Origin: Lyophyllum atratum
Lineage: Eukaryota > Basidiomycota > Agaricomycetes > Agaricales > Lyophyllaceae
Assembly (NCBI GenBank): GCA_014905825.1
Contig: JACGCN010000001.1
Span: 3,534,001-3,598,000 of the forward strand
Length of the DNA stretch: 64,000 bases
Direction: 5' to 3'
Position numbers and translations under genes: made by a program. The notes under the pieces are model-generated. The model had not been told where the DNA came from. It made no database searches and worked only from the letters and a program-made list of their open reading frames with translations. Positions 31,976 through 44,138 of this stretch are shown one piece after another. Position 1 is the stretch's first letter; every line of letters begins with the position of its first letter.

Positions 31976-34900
31976 ATGTCTGCCGCACGAGCGAACTCAT
32001 TTATGCCAATACGACCACGACAACCACACGACGGGTGGAGTACAACACCAGTGAGTACGTCGAGTCCCAACGTACCTCCCAATACAGGATCAGGCCCACC
32101 AACTGCTCCTCCAACATCGAATACCAATACCCAATCCCCTCAAACTATACCCATCTCAACTGGGAGCCCCTCATCTTCTAATGGCGGCCCTGCAATATTC
32201 ACCAGTACCATCGCTGTAACCACCGTCACGCAACCCACCACTACATTCACGTCCTTCACTGAAACAATTGTTACCATTATATCAAGCTCAGAGTCAGTCA
32301 CAAGTCCAGGACCCAGCTCAGGTTCAAATTCACTGTCATCCTCGGCCACCTCGAGTGCTTCGGCGGCTTTCAGCTCTGAGTCCTCTACGAATGAACCTGC
32401 CTTGAACTCTCAGCAAATTTGTATTGGAAACGGACTGGACTCATCGTCGGAAGGGCTCTTGGCATCCCTTCTCCTACCCAGCGCTATCGGACTCCTCCTC
32501 TGGGTGCGTATTGTCGCGTCACGTTGCTTTCAAAACACTGACGCTTCGTGGCCTTCCCCAGTTTTCTCTTCGCGATTATTCGGCCACGTTTCCGGCAGAT
32601 CTATGGGTTGAGGGAATGGTTCGTCCAGCAAGAGTGAGTGCCCTCAGTTCATATATGTACTCCACTTATTTCTTCGCGATCAGCCTGCGTCCTAAACCAC
32701 TTGGATCAGCGTTCTTTGCGTTCCTTTTCCCTCACGTTCCTCTAGTACCTTCCCTGCCGTCCGATGTCTCCAACGCAGGCCGTTCAACCGCCGAAGACGC
32801 AGAACTCTTCCCGTCTGATGAACAACTGAACCAACGCGCCCTCTGGATCAGCTTCCTGATTGTACTCGGCTGGACTCTTCTAGGGCTCGCAGGAGCACTC
32901 CCTCTGTACCTCGTCTCGACGCCTTGCCTCGCGGAGAATGGAACGGCAGCCGTATTCGGGGGCGCGTATTCCACGCTCCAGGACCTCAGCCTCATGCGCC
33001 TTCTCCGACTATTCGACAATGGAGGCGTTTCCACGTCCCATCTCATCAAAATTCAAGCCCGTGCCGATTCTTCCGGAGACCCACAAAATGCGCGTGCACG
33101 CATCGTTGTCCTGACTGCGCTGACGATTCTGCTTGGAGTCCTCCCCGCGCTTTGGAAGATTGTAAAAGAGTTCAACAAACTTCTGGCTCACCGTCGGAAC
33201 TTCACTGAGATACGCTGTGAGGGGAAGGAGCTGGGGTGGCTCAGTGCTACCAAGGCACCAGGGTTCGTTGGGTGGGGAGAGAAGCGCTTGAAGGACTTCA
33301 TCGTGAAGTCTGGTTTGAGCTATTCGATGGAGCCTCGGGACGCACGGAATAGATCACAGAGGAGAAATGGGGAACGGAGGACTCGGGGGGCGGAGGAAAG
33401 GCAGCCTTTGAATAGATCTGAAGAGGCGAGCTTGGAGGTGGATATTCAGAGCCTGTTTTCCATTGGGTAAGCTTGGATATTCCCTAAAGCTTCGAACAAA
33501 GAGCCCATCCCTCCTGCCTTAGTGACACCCAAGCTCTGGCCGTTCTGATCGACGAACGAGATGAGATCCTTGAAAACCTTGAAATTGCAGAAACACGATA
33601 CATCGGCTCCTTCCGAGTCACTACTCCGATCCTTCGATTGCAGACTATGAGCCATCCCCGCCTGTGGACCCTGATCGCCCGTATATTAGTCGTCCTCTCC
33701 CCCTTAGACAAAATGGAACCCAGGTGCGTGAGATTCTTCTAGAATCAGCTCATTTCCAACTCAGGTTACTTCTAGAGGACTCAACGAGGCCGACGCAGAC
33801 GGGCTAACCCCGCTTTCGCCGCAACCTCTCTTGCACCAACCTCATTTGTTGCACCCTCACAGTACTACAAGCTCCGCACTGTCCAAGGCGTCAGCGGCGG
33901 TCGCTTCGCCGACTCCGGGATTGACCAACTGCCAAGCCTTTCTGAGAGCATCAACTCCCGCGTGATCGGTAGCCGCTTCCTAGAGGTGAACCGCAACTCC
34001 GTTGCATATGGCCGCCTGCCCCTCGGCAGCCATGTCGTCGTCGAGAAGTCGGGCCAGATCGGACCTGGCAACGTCTCTGCTGCGCAAGATGACGGCTTCG
34101 GCTTCTCTACGATCCCGGACCCCAGGAGGTTTGGTCCAAATTACGCGGATGACTCTATTCTGGAAGAAGTGGATGAGCATGGTATGCGACACGACTACGA
34201 ACACGAAGAGGGTGAGAACTACGTCTTGGATGACGAGTGGGTTGACATCAGCAAGGAAACACCTCGCGATACGGACAGCGAGCCCAACGGCCCGCTCCCT
34301 GGTCCTTCGACATTCATGCGGCGTCCCAAGAAGGAGCCTATCTCGTCTGTACGGCGGGAAACATTCCCGTTACGGCAAGAGCCCGAGTCTGTGCAGCCTC
34401 CGCATCTTCGCCTGCAGCCGTCGCAGCCATTCGTGCGACCCCTTGAGGGACTTAACTTTGACGACCTCGGCCATGTATATGCGGATATCACGCAATGGCG
34501 TTCTAGACTGAAGGTCATCAACGCGGAGATTGCAGACGCGCAGAGGGAGAGCTACAATGACATTGCGGACGGCGCAAGGATTAAGGGATGGCTGATGGTT
34601 GGCCGCGGGTTGAGGCACGTACCAGGCATTCAACTGATTGAAGGGAGGGCTAAGGAGGATATTCGGTGGGATGTACTCCAAAACGAGAGAAGTCCCCTGG
34701 ATGCGGCGGTGTTCTGGGCTATCGTTATAGTGGTGATAATTCTACTTGCTGCAGGCCGTAAGTGTCCAACCGTTTTTCCCTCGAGTTTGCCAATAACATC
34801 CTCCTCAGTCACTGCTGCCTCTGGACTGGCATTGGCGACGGCACCTGATGTTGCACATTACCTCTCTTTCTTGGGTCCCCTCCTCACTATGGACCGTCTG

Positions 34901-36418
34901 CCAGCCGGCCTTGCTACTGTTCTTGCTCCTGCTGTTGCAGCAACACTCTTTATATCTCTTGCCTTATACCTCGTTCACTGTAAGTTCCGTGTTTAACTGT
35001 CTCTTCTATGCTCATTTGTCATACAGGGGTTGCAAATGTACATGGTTCCATCTCCATCTCTGGAGGCCAGCTATTTGTTTTTAGAATCACCTTCTTCATC
35101 TTGACATCTGTCGCCGCTCTCTGGCTTATTACTGTTGGCGCTATCCTATTCTCTCTTCGAGCATTCAGCTCAAACTCCGGAACATCACAATCCGTTGCCA
35201 ACGGCTCCATCTACATGAGCATCTTGGCTCTTTCGATCATTCTAAATGTCGCTATCATCTTCCCCGCTCTGCTCTTGCTCCAGCCATTCCGCCTCTGGCA
35301 TGTCCTGCGGGACGAGCGCCAAGCTGTTACGCCTCGGCAACGGTTTCGAGGTAAGTAGATGCCTTTACTTGCATGCGTAAGTTACCAATGTCTGCTTGCA
35401 CAAACAGCTGTTTATCCACGAACTTATAACCCCTCGTTTGCAACCGGGGCTTGCATTTTGGCTATTGTGTTCGCATCTACATTTTCTTTAATATTCCCTC
35501 TAATTGGACCTGCTGTCACTGTTCTGGTTTTCCTGACGCTCATCGGCAAGTCTCCAATGCTTAGGCTTTTCTGGCTCTGTACTGACTTTTAGAACAGCTC
35601 ACCGCTACCTTGTTGGCTACGTTTACGGACGAACTCATTCTCAGACAGGAGGACTGCTACAAATCTGGCTCATCAAGCGCTTTGGCACCCTTTTATCGTT
35701 CCAACCCATTCTTCTGGGTCTCATCTTCTTGAGCCGAAAGTTTTGGATAGAAGGCGGCGTTCTCGTCGGCTCTGGTGTTCTAGTCATCATTTTCGTAGAA
35801 GCATACACGGCTTGGAAGATGAGACTTCCTGGACGAAAATCCTTGAGTCCTATCACTCAGGACTCTTTAAATACCTTCGAGGTCATTGCTTGGAATACAA
35901 ACCGCCATGCCATGGATGACGAAGGTACGAGCCACGGTAGCAGTAGTGGGCGAAACCCACGGTTGCGAGGGTCGATGGCGTCTGTGCTGGAAATGATGAG
36001 CTTGACGTTGGCCGTTATGCCGTCCAACACGAACTATCGGGGCCCTGTCCCGCTACGTAAGCAATATCAACCTTTCCACATGTTTTCTAGGTTTTAAACG
36101 CCGTTTACAGAGACCGAAACCTTGGATGACTTGACGGCGACAGAGCGGGCAGCGCGAACACATCCTGACGCCCCGCCGCACCTCCCTCCTTTGCCCTTTA
36201 CCGACCACGCTGAGGAAATGTCGGGAATCCTATACGCTCCCGAACTCATTGCGCCACCGCCTATCATATGGCTGCCCAACGATTCAGCCGGTGTTGCCCG
36301 TTCTGAAGCAGTTGACTTACAGAAGTACCACGATCTGGCAGTCACCCTTGATGTTCGGGCGAAGGAGGACGTAATTCCGCGACGGTCATCATCGTCGCGG
36401 CGGCGGACCTCTCGCTAG
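31976..36418 (+). CDS. CSC1/OSCA (DUF221) family membrane channel-like protein
   Basis: CSC1/OSCA/TMEM63 proteins are mechanically or osmotically gated cation channels. From ATG 31976 there is a Ser/Thr/Pro-rich N-terminal region of about 150 residues. TM1 follows (LLASLLLPSAIGLLLW, split by an intron at 32504), then more spans: ALWISFLIVLGWTLLGLAGA, RIVVLTALTILLGVLPALW, AVFWAIVIVVIILLAAG, ATVLAPAVAATLFISLALYL, FRITFFILTSVAALWLITVG and a last set around 35400-35820. The long loop has DERDEILENLEIAETRYIGS and later DITQWRSRLKVINAEIADAQ, which resemble the cytoplasmic RNA-recognition-like region of the family. A frame change is needed near 33631 (see findings). The C-terminus is basic (RRSSSSRRRTSR). 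Family is fairly confident; channel activity is inferred. Confidence 0.7.
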
Positions 36419-37127
36419 ATTTTTTATATACTTTTTCTGAATTTTTGGACCTTTTCACAATTGGATTCTTGATACCACATACGGAACTTGAAATGTATAA
36501 TTTGATTTTTTGCAGTCTAGACCGCGATGACGAGTGATGTTGTCAAGGCACCAAGCTTCTTCCCTGACGTCATACTAGCCTGTTCCTGATTGGGACAGAG
36601 TTGGCTCCGAGTCGCGATCACCCACATCTCGCCAGCCGTTTGATTTTTCCCTGGCTGGCTCCTTGCCCACATGGCCTAGCGTTTCAGCGGCGTGGTTCTA
36701 GACCTGCATGAGAGCCGTTCACCGTATTGTTCTTGTCGTTTTTCCAGTATCAGTCTTCATTGACACGCAAGGTAAACGGTTGTACAAATTTCATGATGTG
36801 CGTAGACCAGAACCGCAAGCAGCCGTCCATCGCCGCGCTGGCAAAGTGGTAAGGCTCTGCATCCTGCTTCGAGGGAATTCCTGACATTCTCAAAATGCTC
36901 GACAGGAAATGATGCTCCTTTCCCATTTCCATTCCGTCTGGCTCAGAGACAGTAGTGAGGAAGACTCACTAAGTTCAGTGTAGTAGTGGTAGTGTAATGG
37001 ACGGCTGATCCGGCACAATTACAACCCCGGAGTATATATAAGTCAAAGTCTTTTTTTTTGTTCGCACTCCCAAGACTCATACACGTCGCAGTCTAACTTT
37101 CCTTCCTATCCGCTCGTTAACCACTAC
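36419..37127. other. Intergenic with promoter of the next small gene
   Basis: About 700 bases after the channel gene. No coding region is supported. The last 100 bases contain a strong TATA box and a T9 tract. Confidence 0.5.
37033..37041 (+). promoter_or_regulatory. TATA box
   Basis: TATATATAA lies 87 bp upstream of ATG 37128. A T9 run and a C-rich pyrimidine leader follow, an arrangement seen at highly expressed fungal genes. Motif and spacing only. Confidence 0.5.
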
Positions 37128-37331
37128 ATGTCTTCAACAACCCCTGCGCAAACTCCAGACGCAACGACGGACCCGTTCGTTGCCTATTCCCGCGCCCTAT
37201 ACGAATACACGTTCAGCCTATGGCAGGAATCCAAACGTGTAGTTGAGGAGGGTGCCCTCCCAGATCCTACCGTGAAAGGTGGCGAAGCGAAAAGAAAGCC
37301 ATCTATCTCGTCCACCAATGATCAGAGTTGA
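37128..37331 (+). CDS. Small hypothetical protein (67 aa)
   Basis: A short ORF begins MSSTTPAQTPDATTDPFVAY and continues SRALYEYTFSLWQESKRVVE, a plausible amphipathic helix, then a Lys/Pro/Ser tail ending STNDQS. The ATG sits in a good context (ACTACATGTC) behind a TATA box and pyrimidine leader, which makes a genuine short gene likely. I recognise no domain. A donor-like GTGAAAGGTGGC lies late in the ORF, so a spliced longer form cannot be excluded. Confidence 0.45.
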   Translation: MSSTTPAQTPDATTDPFVAYSRALYEYTFSLWQESKRVVEEGALPDPTVKGGEAKRKPSISSTNDQS

Positions 37332-38475
37332 GCTCGGCGCAGCAGAGACGTTTCCCGTTATGTTGTTTACTATACCACCCTTGCTGGTCTGTAACTCCTC
37401 CCGTTGGCCAGGGCGCCATTATATTCCGCATATTGAGACCTTTCTTATCAGCACTGTCGCCGGCTTCGACACCACAGTTAAAGCAACCACCCCCCATACC
37501 TCGCAACCCCCGCCATTCTTGATTTTTCACCCTGATAATGGATTTTATGACCATGTACTTGTAAACTTACAACATCATGATATTTCTCCTCCTTCCCAAT
37601 CTAATTATATGACCCTACTTCTGATCCATTGATGTGCGTACTACCAAGGAAGCATGGCAAATCCTGCGCCGCTCACACAGATCTACCAAGAACATATTCA
37701 CCCATCTCAGACCGTCTTCCTAAGTCCCGATTGCCGGCGATGAGAGAGGAAGCCCACATCCTTAAACGCTACCCTTAAAAGCGAATTTGACATGCCGTCT
37801 TAAAGGATGTAGTCGGCCTACGACTGGGGTAGATTCATTAAATTGTTGCAAAACGTAATCGTGAACACAATCATTGGTAAAGTTGGCGGGAGTCACCTAA
37901 CGATCCTACTGCTGGATGCCTACGCTAATGCAGCTATAGAACATCGCAAACTCTGATCAATGATCTACCTTGTCCGCCTCGTCTTGAAAGAAGTCACACT
38001 TGTGCGAAGAAAGAAGGCCAACGGCTGAGTTAGCGCTTGCCCGACTTGGACTGCAATCGCCATGACATGATGATCCGATCGCGTATGTCAAACAACTTGC
38101 CCTCCTAATTGACTTCAATGCAGCGAAATTGTCATTCTGCCCCTGGATCCACACCGAGAGGAAACTTAGGATCTACATCTACCAGAAGAACCATCTGTAT
38201 TCCCTATGGCACTCTTCAGTTTTAGATGAGCCGAAAGTTGGAATTCACGTCAGAATCAATGGCGACCAAATGGCGACCAAATGTCCTTTGACGTGAGTAC
38301 TCTGATCAACAGTATTCGCATGTTCTATTTCTAGATCAAGAACCACGGCGAAGACCCTGTTGGTTCCATGCAGTCCACGGCAGTAGACGGCAGTTGGACC
38401 CTATGATTCCCATAAGATCAATATTAAAGGAACGGCGAACCTTTCATTCTGCGTCCCCTGCCCAACTCGGCGAAG
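37332..38475. other. Long spacer, no gene recognised
   Basis: About 1.1 kb without a supported gene. Short frames occur on both strands, such as the 29-codon frame starting MANPAPLTQIYQEHIHP near 37653, but none extends through plausible splicing. Confidence 0.4.
38258..38279. repeat. Direct repeat, 11 bp x 2
   Basis: The unit AATGGCGACCA occurs twice without spacing in the spacer upstream of the sphingomyelinase gene. It is probably a simple slippage duplication. Confidence 0.6.
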
Positions 38476-41400
38476 ATGTATTGGTGCAGTACAATGCTCT
38501 TTCAAGCAACGATGGTACTTGCAGGATCGATCTCTCCAACGAACTTTACCGCTCCTGGCGTATTTCCGACTTCAGTCTTTGCGAAGTACTACAACAACCC
38601 GACTGCTACTTCGGCGCAAGTTCAGCCCGTTGTATCTGACCCAGTCACTGTTGCGTATCATTCAACTTCTGTCCACATGTGCCTTCCTGACGAACATGCG
38701 ATGAATGCAGCACGAGGTCTATCCGTTTGCCTTGACGAACCCAGATACGATTCCACAAATAAACAATATTGACCCACACCCCTTACCGCCCACCGCCTCT
38801 CCTGATAGACTGCGCAGTGCAGCTTTGCAGCAAATTAATTCGATCCTCAGTAATCCTGCATTTGGACCTGACCCATGTCCTCGTTGTCTAGCTCTCCTTG
38901 AGGTCATGAAATTTGTCTCCTTGGCTGCACCTGATCAGGGCCCTAGCCTTGCGATGGCTCTTTGCGATCTTCTTAAACTTGCGCCTTCATGCAATGCCTC
39001 CTACGGAAAGCAGGGTCTTGGAGCTGTCATCACTCAGGTTATTGCGAATATGAATGCTGGTGGGTATGACGGACAGGTTTGTGGAATGATGTATTCGTAC
39101 GCGACACTTTAGATTATTGATTCTGTGCAGGCGTTTTGCCAAAATTTCCTGGGTTTGTGTCCTGCACCACCGACCTCTCCCTTGGATCTGAGGAACTGGT
39201 TCAAGAAACCAAAACCCAACCCGCTTCCTCCTCCAAAGCAACGAAGCGGCAAGAGGCTCAAGGTTCTTCATATGTCTGACTTTCATCTGGACCCAAGTAC
39301 ATCCTAATCCTCCCTTCGTGGTATCTAATCTTACGTGCTTCGTATGAAAGGGTACGCGACGGGTTCAGAGGGAAACTGCACCACGGGAAGTCCATGCTGT
39401 CGCAAAACGGGTTTCAACCAAGGTAGTCCAAACACGACATTACTTCATGCTCCGCGATTTGGCACATTCCTATGGTAGATAATCAATCTAGTTCAATGCC
39501 CCCCTCTACGACCGTTCTGACGTTTTTTAACAGCGATACTCCGCTGTCCCTTGCTATGTCAGCGCTTCAGGCCATCCCGGCCCTAACTGACACTAAAGAC
39601 ACCGGATTCGCATGGACCGTTTATACTGGTGATCTGGTCTCGCATGATCCTGAAAATCAACTGTCAAGGTATGTAAACCCATGTCACCTCTTACCTCCGA
39701 CCTGAGAACAATCTTCCCTTCTGTAACAGAGGTTATGTCGAGTATACTGAAGTAAGTTGTTACCGCCTCTTCTCCATCAGTTGTCTGCGTCAAGACTGAC
39801 CTTGTGACGTTTATTAGGCGATAATGTATGACCTATTCAGACGTATGTTGGGAAGCGGGCCTGTCTACGCAGCGTTGGGAAACCACGACACGTATAACCA
39901 GTGCGTCTTCTGCCTTTGGCCCAAGTGTTGCTACCTGTTTTCATCGCGATGAAAAGGGCGCAGGATGCTCCTCATTCTCTGGGTGGGGCTTTGGCTGAGC
40001 AGTTTAGCTGGTACGAAATATAACAAAGGGTACAACTTGCATATCTCCTCATTATAGCTCCCAGGAACTACGACCATGTGGCTTCTCTCTGGAAACACGA
40101 GAAGTGGCTGCCTGATGCCGCAGTTACTCTTGCCAAAGCCCACTACTCTGCCTATATGGTCAAGCGTGCAGATGGACTGCGCGTAATTTCACTCAACACT
40201 GACATGTGTTCGTACTCGCTCTGAAACATCGAGCTTAGACACTTACCGCATCACTTTACCAATAGGGTATCGGTGCGTCTCGCGTCGAGGAAGCTGAAGG
40301 ATCGGCTCAAAATTTCACATAGGTCGAATTTGTTCAACTACATCAACATGACGGACCCGGATGTGTCAGGCATGCTGAGATTCTTAACAGATGAACTCCA
40401 AAGCGCCGAGGACGCAGGAGATCGCGGTACTTCATATCTTCCACCCAGAATAAAGAGCTCTTTTAAGGCCTTTCGATACAGTGTGGATTATGGGACATGT
40501 GCTTACAGGCTGGGATGGTAGCAACCCTTTGAGAAATCCTACAAACCTATGTAAGTCGCTCTGTGTATATCTTGGCACATATAACCCTTACTTGATAAAC
40601 GATCCAGTCTATCAAATGTGGGAGTTACGCTGGACTCGGCAGAAATCCTCGCTCACGTCTTCCGCAGTGTTGATCGCTTCTCACCACATGTGATTGCGAG
40701 TGCGTACTTTTGTTGCTGACATCTCAACGAGGCCTGACCTCCTCAATAGATATCTTCTTCGGCCAGTACGCAGTGACTACCTTTGGGATACCAGCTTTAT
40801 GCTAATTCTAAGCGAAAAGCACTCATGAGGACCAGCTGTCCGTACGTGCGAACCAGTTGGTGATAATGCGGGTGATCTAAACCTTGGCCAGATTTTCTAC
40901 GCAAACAATGCTACAGTGATTAGCGCAGAGACCGCAGGTACAGTGGCCTGGGTAAGATAGCGCTTGTCACCATCTCTTGAGTTCCCGCTGCTTATGAATT
41001 TAGATTGGGCCATCCCTCACACCTATAACAAATCTTAATTCTGGCTTTAGAGTGTATGAAGTCGATTCAGCTGTATGTTCTTCAATCACCCAGTTCCAAC
41101 CACCGTCTCTGAGGTTACTCAATTAAACTCTCCGTAGACCTTTGATATCATGGATGCGCACACGCATGTCTTCCTTATTAGGACGCATATTCTTCGCTAA
41201 CCTCGACTTAGATGGAAGAGCGATGTCAGTGCCTACCCTGAGCTCGATGGACAAACGAGGTTTGGCCCGGTGTATACGTACGAGTATAACACTCGTGATA
41301 CGTATGGGAAGAGCATTTTGAACTGGACGGAGAACGACCCCTTGAATGCGACTTGGTGGCATCATGTCACGGAAGGTGGGACAATTTCACCATGTTAATC

Positions 41401-41664
41401 CTCAAACTAACATCAAATATCGAAGCCATGGAGGCCGACCCATCTCTGGTAACAGTAAGTTTGATCTTGACCAGTCGCCGATCCTTGCAAAGCCTACTTC
41501 ACATCCCATGTTAGGTCTTCAACACAATGCAAGGCAAAGGATCCATCAAAACTAAGGCTTGCACTGGCGATTGCGTTGCTGCTAAGATTTGCTACATCCG
41601 AAGCGGTTCTGCGAGTATTGCGATACAGAACTGCAAACCGGGCTTTGGTTCTGTACAATCATAA
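38476..41664 (+). CDS. Acid sphingomyelinase-like phosphodiesterase, secreted
   Basis: Acid sphingomyelinases hydrolyse sphingomyelin or related phosphodiesters with a two-zinc calcineurin-type site. The N-terminus (MLFQATMVLAGSIS) is a probable signal peptide; ATG 38476 or 38494 is possible. A TNFTAPGVFPTSVFAKYYNN segment precedes a saposin-B-like Cys region (PCPRCLALLEVMKF, then CDLLKLAPSCNASYG). Metal motifs are in order: HMSDFHLDP, YTGDLVSHD, ALGNHDTYN, WIMGHVLTGWDG and FFGHTHEDQLS. The last is assembled across an intron at about 40768-40821, so the site is intact. Several N-x-S/T sites and Cys pairs fit secretion. The end is NCKPGFGSVQS at 41664. About fifteen short introns are needed. 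The likely location is the cell surface or secreted fluid. Confidence 0.88.
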
Positions 41665-42672
41665 AGATGACAGATCTCTCTCTTGCTATGTTTTAATAGT
41701 GGGTAGGGGCCCAGGGAACGAAAATGGTCGTCTGGGAGCTATTTTCTTGATTACAGGATAGGATACACATTAGTAAGGTGATCCTCGCAATTTGGGGGAA
41801 CCATTCGCATTCGATTCGAAGTATATGTGCAGGACATGTCTATATGTCGATTCCAGATTCTTCAATATAAATAGTCCGTCAATATTTGAGAAAGGGCGGG
41901 GTATTCTCAGGAACATACTATAAGAGTGACCACTTCTAACAGCACTAGCGGGATTGAGACGGCGAGTGATTTGGCGGCCGAACGACTTAAGCAAGGTTAC
42001 CTGTTCCTCCATTGCGCGTAAGTGAGTCTTAGTGAGTAGACTCGTGAATCCGAGTTCCAGCCTTCGCAAGTTACACGTTTCTGTCCAGACTGAGATCCAG
42101 GCCATTAGACTGTGCATTACCTGCTACTTTGAGTGAGATTCCCGGCGACGCCAAGGTGGTGACAGTGGAGAAAGCAATAGCGGCCAAAGTGTGCAAAGAG
42201 ACGAGGAGAACATTGTCCAAGGTTGTGGTGCAAGCGCAAGCTGAAGGGTTCACGGCCAGTCATTACGTGGCAAAATATCCTCTGTAGATACTGCTCTGTT
42301 CACCCTACGCATATTGCGAGAAGGACCGTGATAGGGAATACTGAGGACAAGAGGGCCCAGATAATTTGCCTGATGGCAGCGCGACGTACGGAATGGCGGA
42401 ATTAATAGTATCCGATTTCTGTTGACTACCTACAGACACTGAGACGCGGGAGCCGACTTTGATTGCATCAGGAGTAGAACACACGGATAGTCGACGCCAG
42501 AATCACATCGAACTCTCGTAGCGTGGAGTACATGACCGAAGTGATGTCTAGGAGCTTGAGCTCGAGGACAACCATGCTCAGGACTCGGAACTGCGTTGAT
42601 GACTGGCATGACGAGTCAAGGTGGTCGCTGTAAAACATCATTGCAATCTGCTTGGTAAGCGTCGTCCCCTAT
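41665..42672. other. Long spacer, no gene recognised
   Basis: About 1 kb between sphingomyelinase and the F-box gene. The minus-strand frames at 41770-42253 show no family motif or coherent splicing. Possible decayed sequence; nothing I can support. Confidence 0.4.
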
Positions 42673-43892
42673 ATGTTGGACCACCACAAGTTAGCTCCTG
42701 AAATTTGGATTGAAATCTTGCGATGGGCAACTACGTCTGGCAAGGAAGTTGCCCTGATCGCATCTTCTTATGTTCCCTTTCAACCTGCTCCCCACGATGC
42801 TCTTGACCCTGTGATAGACGTCAAGACCAAAGTTGCTCTTGTGTGTCGGAAATGGAAATACCTTGCGAGCGCGTTCTTGTATGAAAACATTCGACTTTCG
42901 AGCGGAATTCACGCATTACGGGATGCCTTGGACCAAGACGGAGGATATGGTAGATTGGTCGGTTTGCCAGCTATCCTGCAGAGGACGTGACCTCATCATG
43001 CCTCCTCATAGGTTCGTCGTGTGGTGCTACCCTACCGAAGCACGGTCCACAACACTGCACCAGGCTCAGTCCCTTCCGTCCATTGAAGTACTCAGGCATT
43101 GCGCAAATCTAGAGACTCTAGTGCGGCCGCGCTGGGTCGTCCCGGAGCCTAGCCAATTCCACTTTGAAGCCGAAGAACTCCCGTTTCCTTCATTGCAGCG
43201 CCTTGATTGGTGGTATAACAGTGACGCGGAGAGGTCTGGGGGAATAAATTCTCTAAAGGTTGTCCTTCATGGCGCACCAAATCTCCGATATCTTGCGGTC
43301 GGATGTGTCGTAGGGCACGGTCACATACTCACAGGAGTCGTACCTCTAACGCTATCCCATTTGCATACTCTGCGTCTGCATGGAAGTAACAGCTATTTCC
43401 TACGCAAACTGGCCGACCTTATGTACCTGCCGGCTCTAACCAACATCATTGTTGACTTCCCACTGGTGCAAATGGGCTTATCCCATGTCTGGGAGACTTT
43501 TGGAAGTCAGCTTCAGACTGTGGAGTTCGGAAAACATGTTCGTTTCCTGCTCGACGACCACTTAACAGTCTGCCTTCACGGTTGCCCCAATCTCATTCAT
43601 TTAAATTTCTTCCTCTTCTTCACTATGATACCCTCTCCCGCCAAGCTCCACCCCACTTCGATAGCTACGATCGGCCTCCACGCTGCTGTCAACGACCTAC
43701 TTCAGGATGGAGCAGCAGTGCTGCGAACATATCGAGAAACACTTCGACCTATTAATGAGCGACGTTTTCCCTGCACTTCGACGAATCATCTTACACGGTG
43801 AATGGAGAGGCATCATCTCTCATCCACGACTTGCTGGAATGTGGTGTTCGCTGCGTGATCGCGGTATTGTAGCCACATCACCGGATTGCTAG
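42673..43892 (+). pseudogene. F-box/LRR-type gene with two one-base frameshifts
   Basis: F-box proteins recruit substrates to SCF ubiquitin ligases; this type is greatly expanded in mushrooms. The F-box-like start is LAPEIWIEILRWAT, then KVALVCRKWKYLASAFLYEN. An intron (42954-43011) leads to VRRVVLPYRSTV. LRR-like helices follow: SIEVLRHCANLETLVRPR, LPFPSLQRLDWWYNSDAERS, GAPNLRYLAVG and HLHTLRLHGSN. The expected end is HFDLLMSDVFPALRRIILHG. No single frame covers this. One extra base is needed at the CCC run 43071-43073 and another at the AAA run 43737-43739. No alternative splice fixes either. Either this is a young pseudogene or the assembly has homopolymer errors; removing one base at each site would give a normal gene. 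Confidence 0.55.
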
Positions 43893-44138
43893 ACTCTTTG
43901 CCGTCTGCCTCGCCGCAAGCGTAGACTGGGACAGTGAACAGTCGAAGCAGAAGAGATCAGAACAGTACTTGAGGAAACGCTTAAGCAGCGTTTGCTAGTA
44001 CTTTATGGACCTCCCGACGTTGACTCATGCGTACTTATAAGTCATCTCTGTGGGACATTAAGACCACTACGGCTTAGTGCTTAGGGTCCACGCGAGCTTA
44101 GAAGAAATAGGAGGCTTATGAGTCTATTACTTTCCAAT

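Noticed and set aside
40760..40850. Broken GHTH motif in the sphingomyelinase
   Set aside because: A GTACGC...AAG intron joins GGCCA to CACTCATGAGGAC, giving an intact GHTHED.
41770..42253. Minus-strand gene between sphingomyelinase and the F-box gene
   Set aside because: The two frames have no recognisable domain and no splice that links them sensibly.
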